Of a stretch of 38,509 bases of DNA, positions 24,997-34,110 are shown in pieces. The first letter of the stretch is position 1, and each line of letters starts with the position of its first letter. The position numbers and the translations under genes are program-made. Source of the stretch: JAXHUM01 sp034189325 (GTDB taxonomy: Bacteria; Desulfobacterota; DSM-4660; Desulfatiglandales; Desulfatiglandaceae); the NCBI GenBank assembly GCA_034189325.1, contig JAXHUM010000126.1:1-38509 (forward strand). The letters run 5' to 3'. The notes below the pieces were generated by a model. The model did not search any database and had not been told where the DNA came from. It worked only from the letters and a program-made list of their open reading frames with translations.

Positions 24997-26326
24997 GGGG
25001 ATCTATCTTGTTAAATACCAGACCGGTCAAAACCTTGGGGTAGAAATAGGTCGATTTTCTCGGCATGTAGAGTGACTTGGCCGCGATTTCCTTGACCTGC
25101 TCTATCTTGGTAGGGTTGAGCAAAAAGGCCATCTGGCAGTCTCCGGAATTGACTTGTGCAATACTCTCTTCCATATCGCTCTCATAGTGAAAGAGCCTTT
25201 CATTATCGAGGCTCTTCTCCAAACAGAGGACCTTTTCCAGGATGAGTCTGGACAGTACCACAACATCCAGGCTCTTCAGACTCGGATCCAATTCCTGATC
25301 CATTTCCTGTATGGCAGTGGGTCGAAGCCTTAGCAGGAAAATACTCTCCTGTTTTTGAGGATAAAAGGCAAAGGCTGTGCTGTGCTCACCCATTTCCTCA
25401 AGGACCTTTCTCAGTGTGGCGCAGTCCCCGGGAATGCCGAGGTGCGAGACTGGTAACTCTTTGATTTCGAAATATGTCTTCAGCGTCTCAAGAAAGGACT
25501 TGAGGTCGAAATTCGGTACTTCTCTGACGAGTCTGTGGGATGGCAGGATGGTCAGGCCCTCGTCATCCATACTGGTCAGATACATCATAACGTACTCGTA
25601 AGATCTGTCTGAAGGTCTTGCTCCGTACCTTGTTCTCATAATATTGCGGAAGCTTCGAGCCGTCTCATAGCGATGATGACCATCGGCAATGAATATCCTC
25701 TTAGTTGACATCGCGCTTGCGATCTTTTCCGCAAGGGAACGGCTTTCCAATATCCACATGCTGTGACGTGTCCCATCGGCGAAATCAAATGCAACGGGAG
25801 GGGGTTGTGTGATCGTCTTTTTAAGGGTCTCCAAGACGGCATTATCCGAATCTTCATAGAGTCCGAATATCTGACTGAGCTGGGCTTTGCAGGCCCGCAT
25901 CAGTTTCAGACGATCATCTTTGTGAGCTGAAAAAGTCTGCTCATGTGGGAGAATCGTTGACGAACCTTCGTCTTCAATGCGAACAAGCGCACCCATTCCC
26001 CATCTGGTGCGCGTTCCCCTGCCGTCTTTGAGGTCGTACTCCAGGGAACTAAGATAGATGCAGGGATGATCTGCGCGGATGAGTGTCCCGTCGGACTGCC
26101 ATCTTGAGAAAAGGTCGGCGGCCCTTATATAACGGTTGTCCCAATCGGAATCACCGCTCTTTTTTTTGCCCAGAATAAGACGTATCACATTTGCGGGATG
26201 AGCCTGATGGTACGCCTCCTGTTCCTCTTCAGAGATTACGTCATATGGCGGTGCTACAAGCCTGTCGAAATCGGTAAGCAGATTGAAGTTATAGGTCAGG
26301 CCCCTAAAAGGCATGACAATAGCCAT
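24974..26326 (-). CDS. DUF1015 family protein
   Basis: A 450-residue protein of the DUF1015 family. Recognisable parts are PFRGLTYN near the N-terminus, LVAPPYDVISEEEQ (about 25-40), and the hallmark IFIADGHHRYETA near residue 215. The family has some resemblance to ParB-like nucleotide-dependent kinases (archaeal SerK is related), but its reaction in bacteria is not established. No signal peptide or membrane segment is seen. It overlaps the methyltransferase gene downstream. The 248 bases between it and the divergent M23 peptidase show no strong promoter. Confidence 0.85.
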   Translation of the reverse strand: MAIVMPFRGLTYNFNLLTDFDRLVAPPYDVISEEEQEAYHQAHPANVIRLILGKKKSGDSDWDNRYIRAADLFSRWQSDGTLIRADHPCIYLSSLEYDLKDGRGTRTRWGMGALVRIEDEGSSTILPHEQTFSAHKDDRLKLMRACKAQLSQIFGLYEDSDNAVLETLKKTITQPPPVAFDFADGTRHSMWILESRSLAEKIASAMSTKRIFIADGHHRYETARSFRNIMRTRYGARPSDRSYEYVMMYLTSMDDEGLTILPSHRLVREVPNFDLKSFLETLKTYFEIKELPVSHLGIPGDCATLRKVLEEMGEHSTAFAFYPQKQESIFLLRLRPTAIQEMDQELDPSLKSLDVVVLSRLILEKVLCLEKSLDNERLFHYESDMEESIAQVNSGDCQMAFLLNPTKIEQVKEIAAKSLYMPRKSTYFYPKVLTGLVFNKIDPHETIQIQ

Positions 26327-26574
26327 GTTTAACTCCTCGGTTGATCAGATTTTGTTCAAATTTCCGCCCTAATTTGTCTTAGTGAGAGAATGGTGTCAAG
26401 ATAAATCCATTCAAATTGAACAGGTCCTTGGAGCGATAATGTTTGCCATCATCGATAATTATTGATATGAGTTTATGGCTAATAAGGTAATCGAAGGGAA
26501 AGGTCCCTGTCAACAGCATTACCTTTACGCTTATCTTGCGTTTCCCCCGTTTTTTTGAGGAGTCAAATCGATAT

Positions 26575-27942
26575 ATGGGCGCCAAAAGGAGCTTGAGACT
26601 TTTTCTGACCGTGGTGTTGATCGTATTAGCCCTCTGTTTCCTGGGCTGGTTTTTGCGGCTTATTTTTGAAGGAGAAAAACCCCTGATAGAAGTCAGCCCA
26701 TTGCCTGAGTATATTTCAGGAAAACAGACATTCACACTTTCCGCCAGGGACATGAAAAGAGGGCTCAGGAGTATCGAGGTGTTTGTGAGGCAGGAGGGCA
26801 AAAAGACCTCTGTCTTTGAGGAGATATTTCCATTTAAAGGCTTTTTGAATTATGAAGGTGTTCACTCTTTTGATGCGGAATTCTTCATAGATCCTTCAGC
26901 CATAAAGTTGACTCAGGGCCGAATTGACCTTGAAATTTATGTAAGGGACCACTCCCGGAAGAATGGGGGGGATGGAAACTTCTCCGTCGTCGAGCACACA
27001 ATGGTCGTGGACACGATTCCGCCGGCCATTGCGCCTGTGAGCAGGATGCACAACATCAATTTGGGGGGGGCAGGACTCATCATTTACAGAACATCTTCGG
27101 ATACTGTTGAAAGCGGTGTTATGGTCAACTCCCATTTTTTCCGAGGCTTTCAGGCCCAGGGTGCGATTCAACAAGGTCTTTATCTCTGCTACTTCGCTAT
27201 CCCTCACGACACTAAAGCGAATCCTGAGGTTCACCTTACGGCGAAGGATAAGGCGGGTCATGAGTCAAAATCAGGGTTCTATTGTCACATCCGCAGAAAG
27301 CGGTTTCGGTCAGATAGGATCAATATCTCCGGTCGGTTCCTAAAGCGTGTTTTGCCCTATTTTTCTTCTGAGATACAGGACAGTGGAACAAGTGATATCG
27401 ATAAATTTCTATGGATTAACCGACAGTTAAGAAAAGAAAACACCTCAACTCTATACGATCTGCGTTCACAATCTGTGCCTGATCGCCTATGGGAGGACAC
27501 CTGGTTAAGGCTCAGAAACGCTGCTTCCATGGCCGCGTTTGGAGACCATCGTTCCTATTTTTTTGAAGGAAAGAAAGTGGACCAGCAGGTTCATCTGGGC
27601 GTGGATCTGGCTTCACTGGCAGGTTCAGAAGTCAAGGCCGCCAATAGCGGCCGAGTGATTCTGGCGGAACGCGTTGGGATATATGGTCTCACGGTTGTCC
27701 TGGATCATGGACAGGGTCTTGCCTCCTCTTATTCCCATTTAAGCCGGATAGATGTCAGTATCGGCCAGGAGCTAATGAGAGGCGATATATTGGGACTTAC
27801 CGGCCAGACGGGTCTTGCGGGAGGCGACCATCTCCATTTCGGCGTTATGGTCGGCGGTATTCCCGTGAATCCTGTGGAATGGTGGGACGCTCATTGGATA
27901 CGTGACAATATAACTAAAAAACTGGCCCTTTTGACGAAATGA
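26575..27942 (+). CDS. Membrane-anchored M23 (LytM) family peptidase
   Basis: A 455-residue envelope protein. A single N-terminal transmembrane helix (LFLTVVLIVLALCFLGWFL) anchors it, and the long middle (about 45-330) has immunoglobulin-like beta character. The C-terminal M23 domain has HLGVDLAS (His/Asp zinc ligands), YSHLSRI and HLHFGV (His-x-His). The conserved zinc set appears complete, so it should be an active peptidoglycan endopeptidase. ATG 26575 follows GAGGAG by 12 bases and avoids a longer TTG-started leader from 26536. It converges on livF, ending 6 bases away with no terminator visible. Confidence 0.88.
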   Translation: MGAKRSLRLFLTVVLIVLALCFLGWFLRLIFEGEKPLIEVSPLPEYISGKQTFTLSARDMKRGLRSIEVFVRQEGKKTSVFEEIFPFKGFLNYEGVHSFDAEFFIDPSAIKLTQGRIDLEIYVRDHSRKNGGDGNFSVVEHTMVVDTIPPAIAPVSRMHNINLGGAGLIIYRTSSDTVESGVMVNSHFFRGFQAQGAIQQGLYLCYFAIPHDTKANPEVHLTAKDKAGHESKSGFYCHIRRKRFRSDRINISGRFLKRVLPYFSSEIQDSGTSDIDKFLWINRQLRKENTSTLYDLRSQSVPDRLWEDTWLRLRNAASMAAFGDHRSYFFEGKKVDQQVHLGVDLASLAGSEVKAANSGRVILAERVGIYGLTVVLDHGQGLASSYSHLSRIDVSIGQELMRGDILGLTGQTGLAGGDHLHFGVMVGGIPVNPVEWWDAHWIRDNITKKLALLTK

Positions 27943-27948
27943 GGGGAC

Positions 27949-28656
27949 TCAAACGCCAAGGTACCCCCTCATGGTGTCTTCATCTTGGGCGAGATTCTTG
28001 ACGGTGCCGTCATACACGATCGTTCCCTTATCAATGACGTAGGACCGATCACTGATACTCATCGCCAGCAGCGCGTTTTGTTCCGTTAGAAGGATCGTCA
28101 GGCCTGCCTGCTTCAGTCTCTTGATCTGCTCCCCCAGTATCTTGGCGACCACAGGCGCAAGCCCTGCTGTGGGTTCATCAAGCAAAATCAACTCGGGACT
28201 ACCCATAAGCGTCCTGCCCACGGTCAACATCTGTTGCTCACCGCCACTCAAAATGCCTGCATGCTGTTTTTCGAGGGACTTCAGTTTTGGAAAAAGCTCG
28301 TAGATTCTTTCCAGATCGGCTTTTGCCCCAGCCTTTGGAGGTCTTCTTAGGCCTATCTCGAGATTCTCTTTGACAGTGAGCTCTGAAAAGACCCACCTGT
28401 CTTCCGGGACAAATCCTATTCCCCGTCTGGCGATTTGATAGGGCTTGATTCCGATGATTTCCTCATTCTTGTGCCTGATACTACCTGATTCAGGCTTATT
28501 CAGTCCTATAATGCTCGTAAGAGTGGTTGACTTGCCGGCGCCGTTTCTTCCGAGAAGGCATACGATTTCCCCTTCCCGTAAGCCCAGTGATACGTCGAAG
28601 ATTGCCTGGAACACACCGTAATAGGTGTTAATCTTATTCACTTCAAGAAACATCAA
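27949..28656 (-). CDS. livF: Branched-chain amino-acid-type ABC transporter ATPase LivF
   Basis: One of two ATPases of a HAAT-family importer; 235 residues is normal. Walker A is LLGRNGAGKSTT, the signature LSGGEQQM and Walker B ELILLDEP. The LivF-type features VPEDRWVFSELTVKENLEIG and LTEQNA are present. Its start overlaps the livG stop by 4 bases. It ends the HMGCS/thiolase/liv operon. Context suggests the substrate feeds an acyl-CoA pathway and may not be a branched-chain amino acid. Confidence 0.94.
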   Translation of the reverse strand: MMFLEVNKINTYYGVFQAIFDVSLGLREGEIVCLLGRNGAGKSTTLTSIIGLNKPESGSIRHKNEEIIGIKPYQIARRGIGFVPEDRWVFSELTVKENLEIGLRRPPKAGAKADLERIYELFPKLKSLEKQHAGILSGGEQQMLTVGRTLMGSPELILLDEPTAGLAPVVAKILGEQIKRLKQAGLTILLTEQNALLAMSISDRSYVIDKGTIVYDGTVKNLAQDEDTMRGYLGV

Positions 28657-29393
28657 GCCTCTCCGAAATAGATTTGTTGTACCTTCAAGTCAGCTCGAAT
28701 CTCCTCAGGTTTGCCCGCGGCAATCACAGATCCGAAATTCATGACGGTAATATGGGATGCGATACCGAAGACGACGTCCATCTTATGTTCCGTGAACAGG
28801 ACTGAAAGTGATCTCTTCACGGCTATAGCCTTGATCAGATCAATCGTATCGGCTGTTTCCATGGGTGACATGCCACATGTAGGTTCGTCCAGGAGCAAAA
28901 GCTCAGGAGCAGTCGCCAACACAATCCCTAATTCCAGTCTTTTCCTATCGCCTGCCGGCAGAATCCCCGACACCTTGTCTGCCTTTTTGTTAAGACCAAT
29001 CATAGAGATAATCTCCTTTGTATCATCTACAAAAAGTCTTTTGGCATCTGAAAAGAGACTCAGTCCCTTTCTTCTGGTGAACAGGATCACGGATTGAATA
29101 TTTTCGAAGACTGTTAATTTGGGAAAGATGTTGGTCACCTGAAAGGAACGGCCAATGCCCATTTTTACGATCTCTTGGGGAGATAGACAGGTGATGTCCC
29201 GGTCCTTGAAAAAGATGAGGCCTTCATCGCACGAATAGAGGCCGCTGATTAAATTGAAAAGTGTTGTCTTACCCGCTCCATTCGGTCCGATAATGCATTG
29301 AATCCGATTGTCCTCGACTCTTAGATTCAGTCCGGCAACGGCCATGACACCGCCGAAGGATTTCCTTACCTCTTTAAGTTCAAGGATGGACAT
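28653..29393 (-). CDS. livG: Branched-chain amino-acid-type ABC transporter ATPase LivG
   Basis: Second ATPase, 246 residues. Walker A IIGPNGAGKTTLF, the LivG-type GIGRSFQVTNIFPKLTV, a signature region LPAGDRKRLELG in which LSGG is replaced by LPAG, and Walker B LLLLDEPTCGMSP. The His switch is in LFTEHKMD. The LPAG variant is seen in many LivG proteins. It begins directly at the livM stop with no gap. Confidence 0.93.
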   Translation of the reverse strand: MSILELKEVRKSFGGVMAVAGLNLRVEDNRIQCIIGPNGAGKTTLFNLISGLYSCDEGLIFFKDRDITCLSPQEIVKMGIGRSFQVTNIFPKLTVFENIQSVILFTRRKGLSLFSDAKRLFVDDTKEIISMIGLNKKADKVSGILPAGDRKRLELGIVLATAPELLLLDEPTCGMSPMETADTIDLIKAIAVKRSLSVLFTEHKMDVVFGIASHITVMNFGSVIAAGKPEEIRADLKVQQIYFGEA

Positions 29394-30404
29394 TCAGCGC
29401 TTTTTCCTTCCCTTCAGTGCCCCATACTGTTCCACTATCAGACCAGTGACTCCTTTGGGGAAAAAGAGAACGATCAGAATCAGGGTAATCCCCAAAAAGA
29501 GCCCCCAGTATTCGGTATAGGAAGTGATGAACGAATTCAGGAGAACCATAATGGTCGCCCCCAGTGCAGGACCCATAAAGATATGCATCCCTCCTAGAAC
29601 ACCCATTAGAATCACTTCTCCCGACATACTCCAAAACAGGACATCCGGGGCAACGGATGTCTCAAGAAGGGCGTAAAGGACGCCGGCCACCCCTGAAAAA
29701 AATGCCGATATCGTAAAAGCGATCAAACGATAGTTCTCCACTTTTATCCCGACAAAGGCCGCCCTCTCCGGATTTTCCCTTAGAGTCATGAGCATCATCC
29801 CGAATGGAGACCGAACGATTCTCCAGAGGAGATAGAGACATATAAGGAGGATTATCAGGGCGAAAAAGTAGAAGTTTATGTATGTTTCATCGGTGGAAAT
29901 TATGGATGGGACCTCAATACCCTGTATTCCATCGTCGCCGAAGGTGAAGCTTCGCCATTTAAAGGCCAGGATATAGGCTAGCTGAGCAAATGAGAGGGTA
30001 ATTACTGCGAAGTAAAAAGTCCCTTTCACCCGGACGCTGAAATAGCCTATAATCACTCCGGCGGCTGCAGCGGCAAATGGGGCTATAACAAAGGCAAGAA
30101 CCATAGGGCAAGAGGTCTTGACCAGAAGAAGAGAGCTGGAGTAGGCCCCCACCCCAAAGAAAGCGGCATGACCGAAAGACATCATGCCTCCATAGCCGAG
30201 TACTATATTGAAGCTCATTGCAAAGAGGACCCACACTATGACCTTGATGGCGAGATAGACATAATACTGAGAGATGGTATATTCCATAAAAAAAGGAAGG
30301 GCCACAAGGACTAATCCTATAACGATCCACCCTGATACAAGATAGAAGGTGTTTGTAGTATGTTGAAGCTTCCCCCTTGAATTTGTTGGATTCCGATTTT
30401 CCAT
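29394..30404 (-). CDS. livM: Branched-chain amino-acid-type ABC transporter permease LivM
   Basis: A 336-residue permease with about eight to ten hydrophobic segments. The family motifs LGYGGMMSFGHAAFFGVGAYSS (about 70-90) and the coupling segment RSPFGMMLMTLRENPERAAFVGIKV (about 200-225) identify LivM. It begins 7 bases after livH and is followed without a gap by livG. Confidence 0.93.
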   Translation of the reverse strand: MENRNPTNSRGKLQHTTNTFYLVSGWIVIGLVLVALPFFMEYTISQYYVYLAIKVIVWVLFAMSFNIVLGYGGMMSFGHAAFFGVGAYSSSLLLVKTSCPMVLAFVIAPFAAAAAGVIIGYFSVRVKGTFYFAVITLSFAQLAYILAFKWRSFTFGDDGIQGIEVPSIISTDETYINFYFFALIILLICLYLLWRIVRSPFGMMLMTLRENPERAAFVGIKVENYRLIAFTISAFFSGVAGVLYALLETSVAPDVLFWSMSGEVILMGVLGGMHIFMGPALGATIMVLLNSFITSYTEYWGLFLGITLILIVLFFPKGVTGLIVEQYGALKGRKKR

Positions 30405-30411
30405 TCTCTCT

Positions 30412-31302
30412 TTATCCCGTCTGCAAGGGCTTGCCGAGGAGTCCGTTGGGACGGAAGATGATAATTAATGCGGCCAGTGCAAACAGAAAGGCCATCGCGT
30501 AGTTGGGGACAATCAAAATGCCGAAGGCGTAAATCTGACCGGTGATAAGCGCCCCCAACAGGGCCCCCCAGATACTCCCTAGTCCTCCCACGATCGCCAC
30601 GATAAAACACTCTATGATGATTTCCATGTCCATGCCCAAGGAGAGACGAACAGTCGGGGCGATCACCGCCCCTGCCAGCCCACCTAACCATGTCGCAATG
30701 ATGAATACCACCGTGAACAAGCCACCTACATCATATCCGAGGAGGGCGACCATGTCCTTGTGTTCGGCAGCGGCTCTGAGCACCTTGCCGATTCTTGTCC
30801 TGCTCAAAAAGACCCAGAGAAGAAGCGCCACGAGGATCCCAATAGTAATGATAAAAAAGTAATATATGGGGAAACGGTGTGAGAACAAAGTGACAAAACC
30901 GCTGAGGATTTTGGGTAGCGAGACGATCCTCATCTCCTCACCCCACAACAGTTTAACGGCGTCATTAAAGACAAAAATGAGGGAGTAGGTGAGAAGGATC
31001 TGTAGGAGGTGTTCTTTTTCGTAGATCCGACGAAGGAGGATAATCTCCACCAAACCGCCTATAAGGGCCACAACTGTGGGAGCAATCACAATAGCGGCCC
31101 AGAATCCAAGAGGGCCTGTCAAGAGAGCGGTCAGCGTGAAAGCGATGTATGCCCCCAACATGTAGAAGACACCATGGGCGAAATTGATAACCTTCATAAC
31201 GCCGAAGATCAGTGTAAGACCCGAGGCCATGAGAAAGAGAACCATGGCCCTGCTGAGGCCGCTGACGAACTGAATGAAGAGCATGGAAGAGTCAAATGCC
31301 AT
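30412..31302 (-). CDS. livH: Branched-chain amino-acid-type ABC transporter permease LivH
   Basis: A 296-residue permease with multiple transmembrane helices. LivH motifs are LIFGVMKVINFAHGVFYMLGAY near residues 30-51 and the cytoplasmic coupling stretch FLSRTRIGKVLRAAAEHKDMVALLGYDV (about 165-190). It follows the binding-protein gene by 105 bases, in which no terminator was seen, and precedes livM by 7. Confidence 0.93.
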   Translation of the reverse strand: MAFDSSMLFIQFVSGLSRAMVLFLMASGLTLIFGVMKVINFAHGVFYMLGAYIAFTLTALLTGPLGFWAAIVIAPTVVALIGGLVEIILLRRIYEKEHLLQILLTYSLIFVFNDAVKLLWGEEMRIVSLPKILSGFVTLFSHRFPIYYFFIITIGILVALLLWVFLSRTRIGKVLRAAAEHKDMVALLGYDVGGLFTVVFIIATWLGGLAGAVIAPTVRLSLGMDMEIIIECFIVAIVGGLGSIWGALLGALITGQIYAFGILIVPNYAMAFLFALAALIIIFRPNGLLGKPLQTG

Positions 31303-31407
31303 GCGCAGAACCTTCTATGTAGAGAGTTTTCTTAGCCTGATCAAAGAAGAAATAGAGGTTGACGGACCGGCCCTATGGTCGAAAGCAGGGAGGCCCGTCT
31401 TGTCGCA

Positions 31408-32664
31408 CTATTTCTTGCTTGCCTTGGCCGCTTTTCTGGCAGCGGCAATTTCTTTGCAGGTAGGAGTCACCTTTTTGGCCGGCGTTGTGGTGACTTTTTC
31501 CATGACAGGAAAAGGGTACCCTTCGACTTTTTTGACCTTGCCCCAGAAAGCCGGAGTACTTGCCTGATGATCACAGCCCCGCATTCTTATGGGGCCGATA
31601 GCGGTTTGAATGATTAACCCCTCCAAGGCCTTGATGACCTTCTGGGTATCGATAGAGTCTGCCTGAATAATCGCTTCGGTCAGGAACTTACCGCAGCAAT
31701 AACCCCCAAAGATCCCTATTCCTGAAGGATAGGGGTCATTGTATTTCTCTTTGCATTTTGTGACGAATGCCTTGTTTTCAGGGGTGTCCGGGTAGTACCA
31801 GAGGTAATTATTGCCGGCATAGGCGCCCACAGGCATGTTTTCCTTGAGGGCCTTGGCCATGGCGGAGTCACCCAGTGCAAAGGCGAACACCGGGACCTTA
31901 TCGTACAATCCAAAGAGCTTTGCCTGTTTGAAAAAAGGAATCAGGCCTGAGGCTCCAAAGGCGGCATAAACGGCCTCAGGTTTTTTCGCCATCATGGCCG
32001 TCAAATAAGGAGTATAATCGGTCTCTCTTAGTTTACACCAGGTCTCGCCGATCTTTTCGACATCCGGTTTGAACTTGCTCAGACCTTTCCAGAAATTATC
32101 AGCGATGGAGTGGCCGTATTCGTAATCGTCACCAATGATGTACCATTTCTTAAAGGGCATTGTAGACCCATAGTACCCGCCGGCCAGACCTTCGATATCC
32201 GCACTGGGACAACCTCTGAAGATATACTTGTGGCCCTTTTCACCTGAGATGCGATGGCTCCTTGCGGCAGAAACAATGAATATCTTCTTCTTTTTCTTGG
32301 CGAACTCAGATATGGCCAGGGCGACACTACTGCTGATTGTCCCGCCCAGAAAGCTGACGTTTTCCTTGAGTATGAGTTCACGGGCGTGGGAGACGGCTTC
32401 GTCAGGTTTGAACTTGCTGTCCCGAGTGATGATTTCTATCGTTCTTCCCTTTAATCCGCCTTTTTCATTGAACTCATCGACCGCCATCTGCCAGCCGTTA
32501 AGGTTCGGCTTGGTAAACGCGGCCGCAGCCCCGGAATAGGCATCAATCAGCCCTAGTTTGATTGGTTTTTCAGCAGTTGCAGTGCCAGGAGTTGTTGTAA
32601 GAAGTATAACTAAGATGGGTAGCAAGCAGATCATAAAGCTGTTCATCTTTTTCATTGTATCCAT
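31408..32664 (-). CDS. livK: Periplasmic substrate-binding protein of the Liv-type ABC transporter
   Basis: A 418-residue exported protein. A Sec signal peptide (MKKMNSFMICLLPILVILLTTTPGTATA) precedes the mature EKPIKLGLIDAYSGAAAAFTKPNLNGWQMAVDEFNEKGGLKGR, the standard Peripla_BP_6 opening. GAGGAGG six bases before ATG 32664 fixes the start. The C-terminus ends in a Lys/Ala-rich tail (KEIAAARKAAKASKK), unusual for the family. Substrate specificity is not evident; the linkage to acyl-CoA genes suggests an organic acid or aromatic precursor, by inference. The gap 32665-32887 upstream has TTGACT and TATACT on the minus strand 15 bases apart, a weak promoter. Confidence 0.9.
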   Translation of the reverse strand: MDTMKKMNSFMICLLPILVILLTTTPGTATAEKPIKLGLIDAYSGAAAAFTKPNLNGWQMAVDEFNEKGGLKGRTIEIITRDSKFKPDEAVSHARELILKENVSFLGGTISSSVALAISEFAKKKKKIFIVSAARSHRISGEKGHKYIFRGCPSADIEGLAGGYYGSTMPFKKWYIIGDDYEYGHSIADNFWKGLSKFKPDVEKIGETWCKLRETDYTPYLTAMMAKKPEAVYAAFGASGLIPFFKQAKLFGLYDKVPVFAFALGDSAMAKALKENMPVGAYAGNNYLWYYPDTPENKAFVTKCKEKYNDPYPSGIGIFGGYCCGKFLTEAIIQADSIDTQKVIKALEGLIIQTAIGPIRMRGCDHQASTPAFWGKVKKVEGYPFPVMEKVTTTPAKKVTPTCKEIAAARKAAKASKK

Positions 32665-32887
32665 GATATTCCTCCTCGTTTATTAAGAATCTAAGGTTTC
32701 AAACCAAAGGCCTTTAAGGGAGTCACAAGAATACTTCTGTCTACAAAAGCTTAACTGATCTCGTATGCCGAGTATAATAACTGTTTTTCAAAGTCAAGAC
32801 AAAATCGTGGAATGGGTGGCGGGGAAGTGGCAGACGCAGCTTTCAGAGGAAGAGTTCCAAGCTACGCCTGCCTTAATGTCTACTTTA

Positions 32888-34096
32888 TCACACACCATAC
32901 TTTCCTACAATGGCCACACTACAGACGTTCATCATTGGAAATCCGCCGAGATTGTGCGTGAGACCGAGCTTGGGATCCTTTAATTGTCTCTCTCCGGCTC
33001 TGCCGTTGAGCTGCAGGTACATCTCGTAGATCATGCGAATACCGGAAGCCCCTACAGGATGTCCGAAGCACTTCAAGCCACCGTCCGTCTGGCAGGGCAC
33101 CTGCCCGTTCAGATCATAAAATCCATCCAATATATCTTTGCAGGCGTTCCCCCTTTCCGAAATGTGCAGATCCTCCATTGTCACTAATTCAGTGATTGAA
33201 AAGCAGTCATGCACTTCAAACATACTCAGCTCTTCTCGAGGGTTGGTGATATCCGCCTCTTTGTATGCCTTGGCACTGGCGGCGGTTGTGGTGACTACAT
33301 GGGCACCGTCCCACTCGTATTGTATTTCCTCACCGTTGCTCAAGGATATCTGTAAGGCCTTTACGGAAACAAAATCCTTCTTGCCGAGACTCTTGGCTAT
33401 TTCCGGCGTCGTCACAATAGCTGCAGCCGAGCCGTCGCTCACACCGCAACAATCGAATAACCCCAGAGGATAGGCAACCATAGGGGCGTTTAATATCATC
33501 TCCTCAGACACGGGCTTGCGCAAATGGGCTTTTGGGTTTAAAGCTCCGTTCGCATGGCTCTTGGCTGATACATGGGCCATAGCCCTCTTGAGTTGATCCA
33601 TTTCAACCCCGTATTTGGCGGAATATCCACCTGCGAGCATTGCAAAGCACCCGGGGGCGGTCATATTGGGGAACCAGAAAGTCTGCAACCCATAGGATCC
33701 TGCCATGCCGAAGTCCGGGAGTCCGCCATAGCCCGTTTCTTTTAGTTTTTCAACGCCGATAGCCAATGCAATGTCATAGGCCCCGGATGCGACAGCATAG
33801 CAGGCGCCTCTGAATGCCTCGGTTCCCGTGGCGCAGAAATTCTCAACTCTCGTAACAGGTATATTGGGGAGTCTCAATGTCATGGACGCAGGAAGGGCAC
33901 TTTTTCCCACGTTAACCTCTTCCGCTGCCACTCCGAACCAGGCCGCTTCAATCTGATTCTTCTCAATACCAGCGTCCTTCAGGCACTCCTCAAAAGCCTC
34001 GACCATTAACTCTTCGGCGCTCGACTCCCATCTCTCACCGAACCTGGTGCAGCCCATACCTAATATCGCTACTTTATCTCTTATTCCAGTCGCCAT
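32888..34096 (-). CDS. Thiolase-family protein (SCP-x-like acetyl-CoA acetyltransferase type)
   Basis: A 402-residue thiolase-fold enzyme. The nucleophile region is VENFCATGTEAFRGA (Cys near 88), and downstream acid/base motifs are FEVHDCFSITE and CFGHPVGASGIRM. This is the SCP-x group, not the classic FadA/AtoB type. It starts 14 bases after the upstream HMGCS-like/DUF35 gene, with AAGGAGG before the ATG. In archaea, thiolase, HMG-CoA synthase and a DUF35 protein form one complex that channels acetoacetyl-CoA; in anaerobic toluene degraders a related thiolase works with a DUF35 protein (BbsAB). The gene pair here suggests a similar complex, substrate unknown. Confidence 0.88.
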   Translation of the reverse strand: MATGIRDKVAILGMGCTRFGERWESSAEELMVEAFEECLKDAGIEKNQIEAAWFGVAAEEVNVGKSALPASMTLRLPNIPVTRVENFCATGTEAFRGACYAVASGAYDIALAIGVEKLKETGYGGLPDFGMAGSYGLQTFWFPNMTAPGCFAMLAGGYSAKYGVEMDQLKRAMAHVSAKSHANGALNPKAHLRKPVSEEMILNAPMVAYPLGLFDCCGVSDGSAAAIVTTPEIAKSLGKKDFVSVKALQISLSNGEEIQYEWDGAHVVTTTAASAKAYKEADITNPREELSMFEVHDCFSITELVTMEDLHISERGNACKDILDGFYDLNGQVPCQTDGGLKCFGHPVGASGIRMIYEMYLQLNGRAGERQLKDPKLGLTHNLGGFPMMNVCSVAIVGKYGV

Positions 34097-34110
34097 ATCT
34101 TTTACCTCCT

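Noticed and set aside
32765..32983. 72-residue plus-strand ORF overlapping the thiolase end
   Set aside because: Half is antisense to the thiolase and it has no ribosome site.
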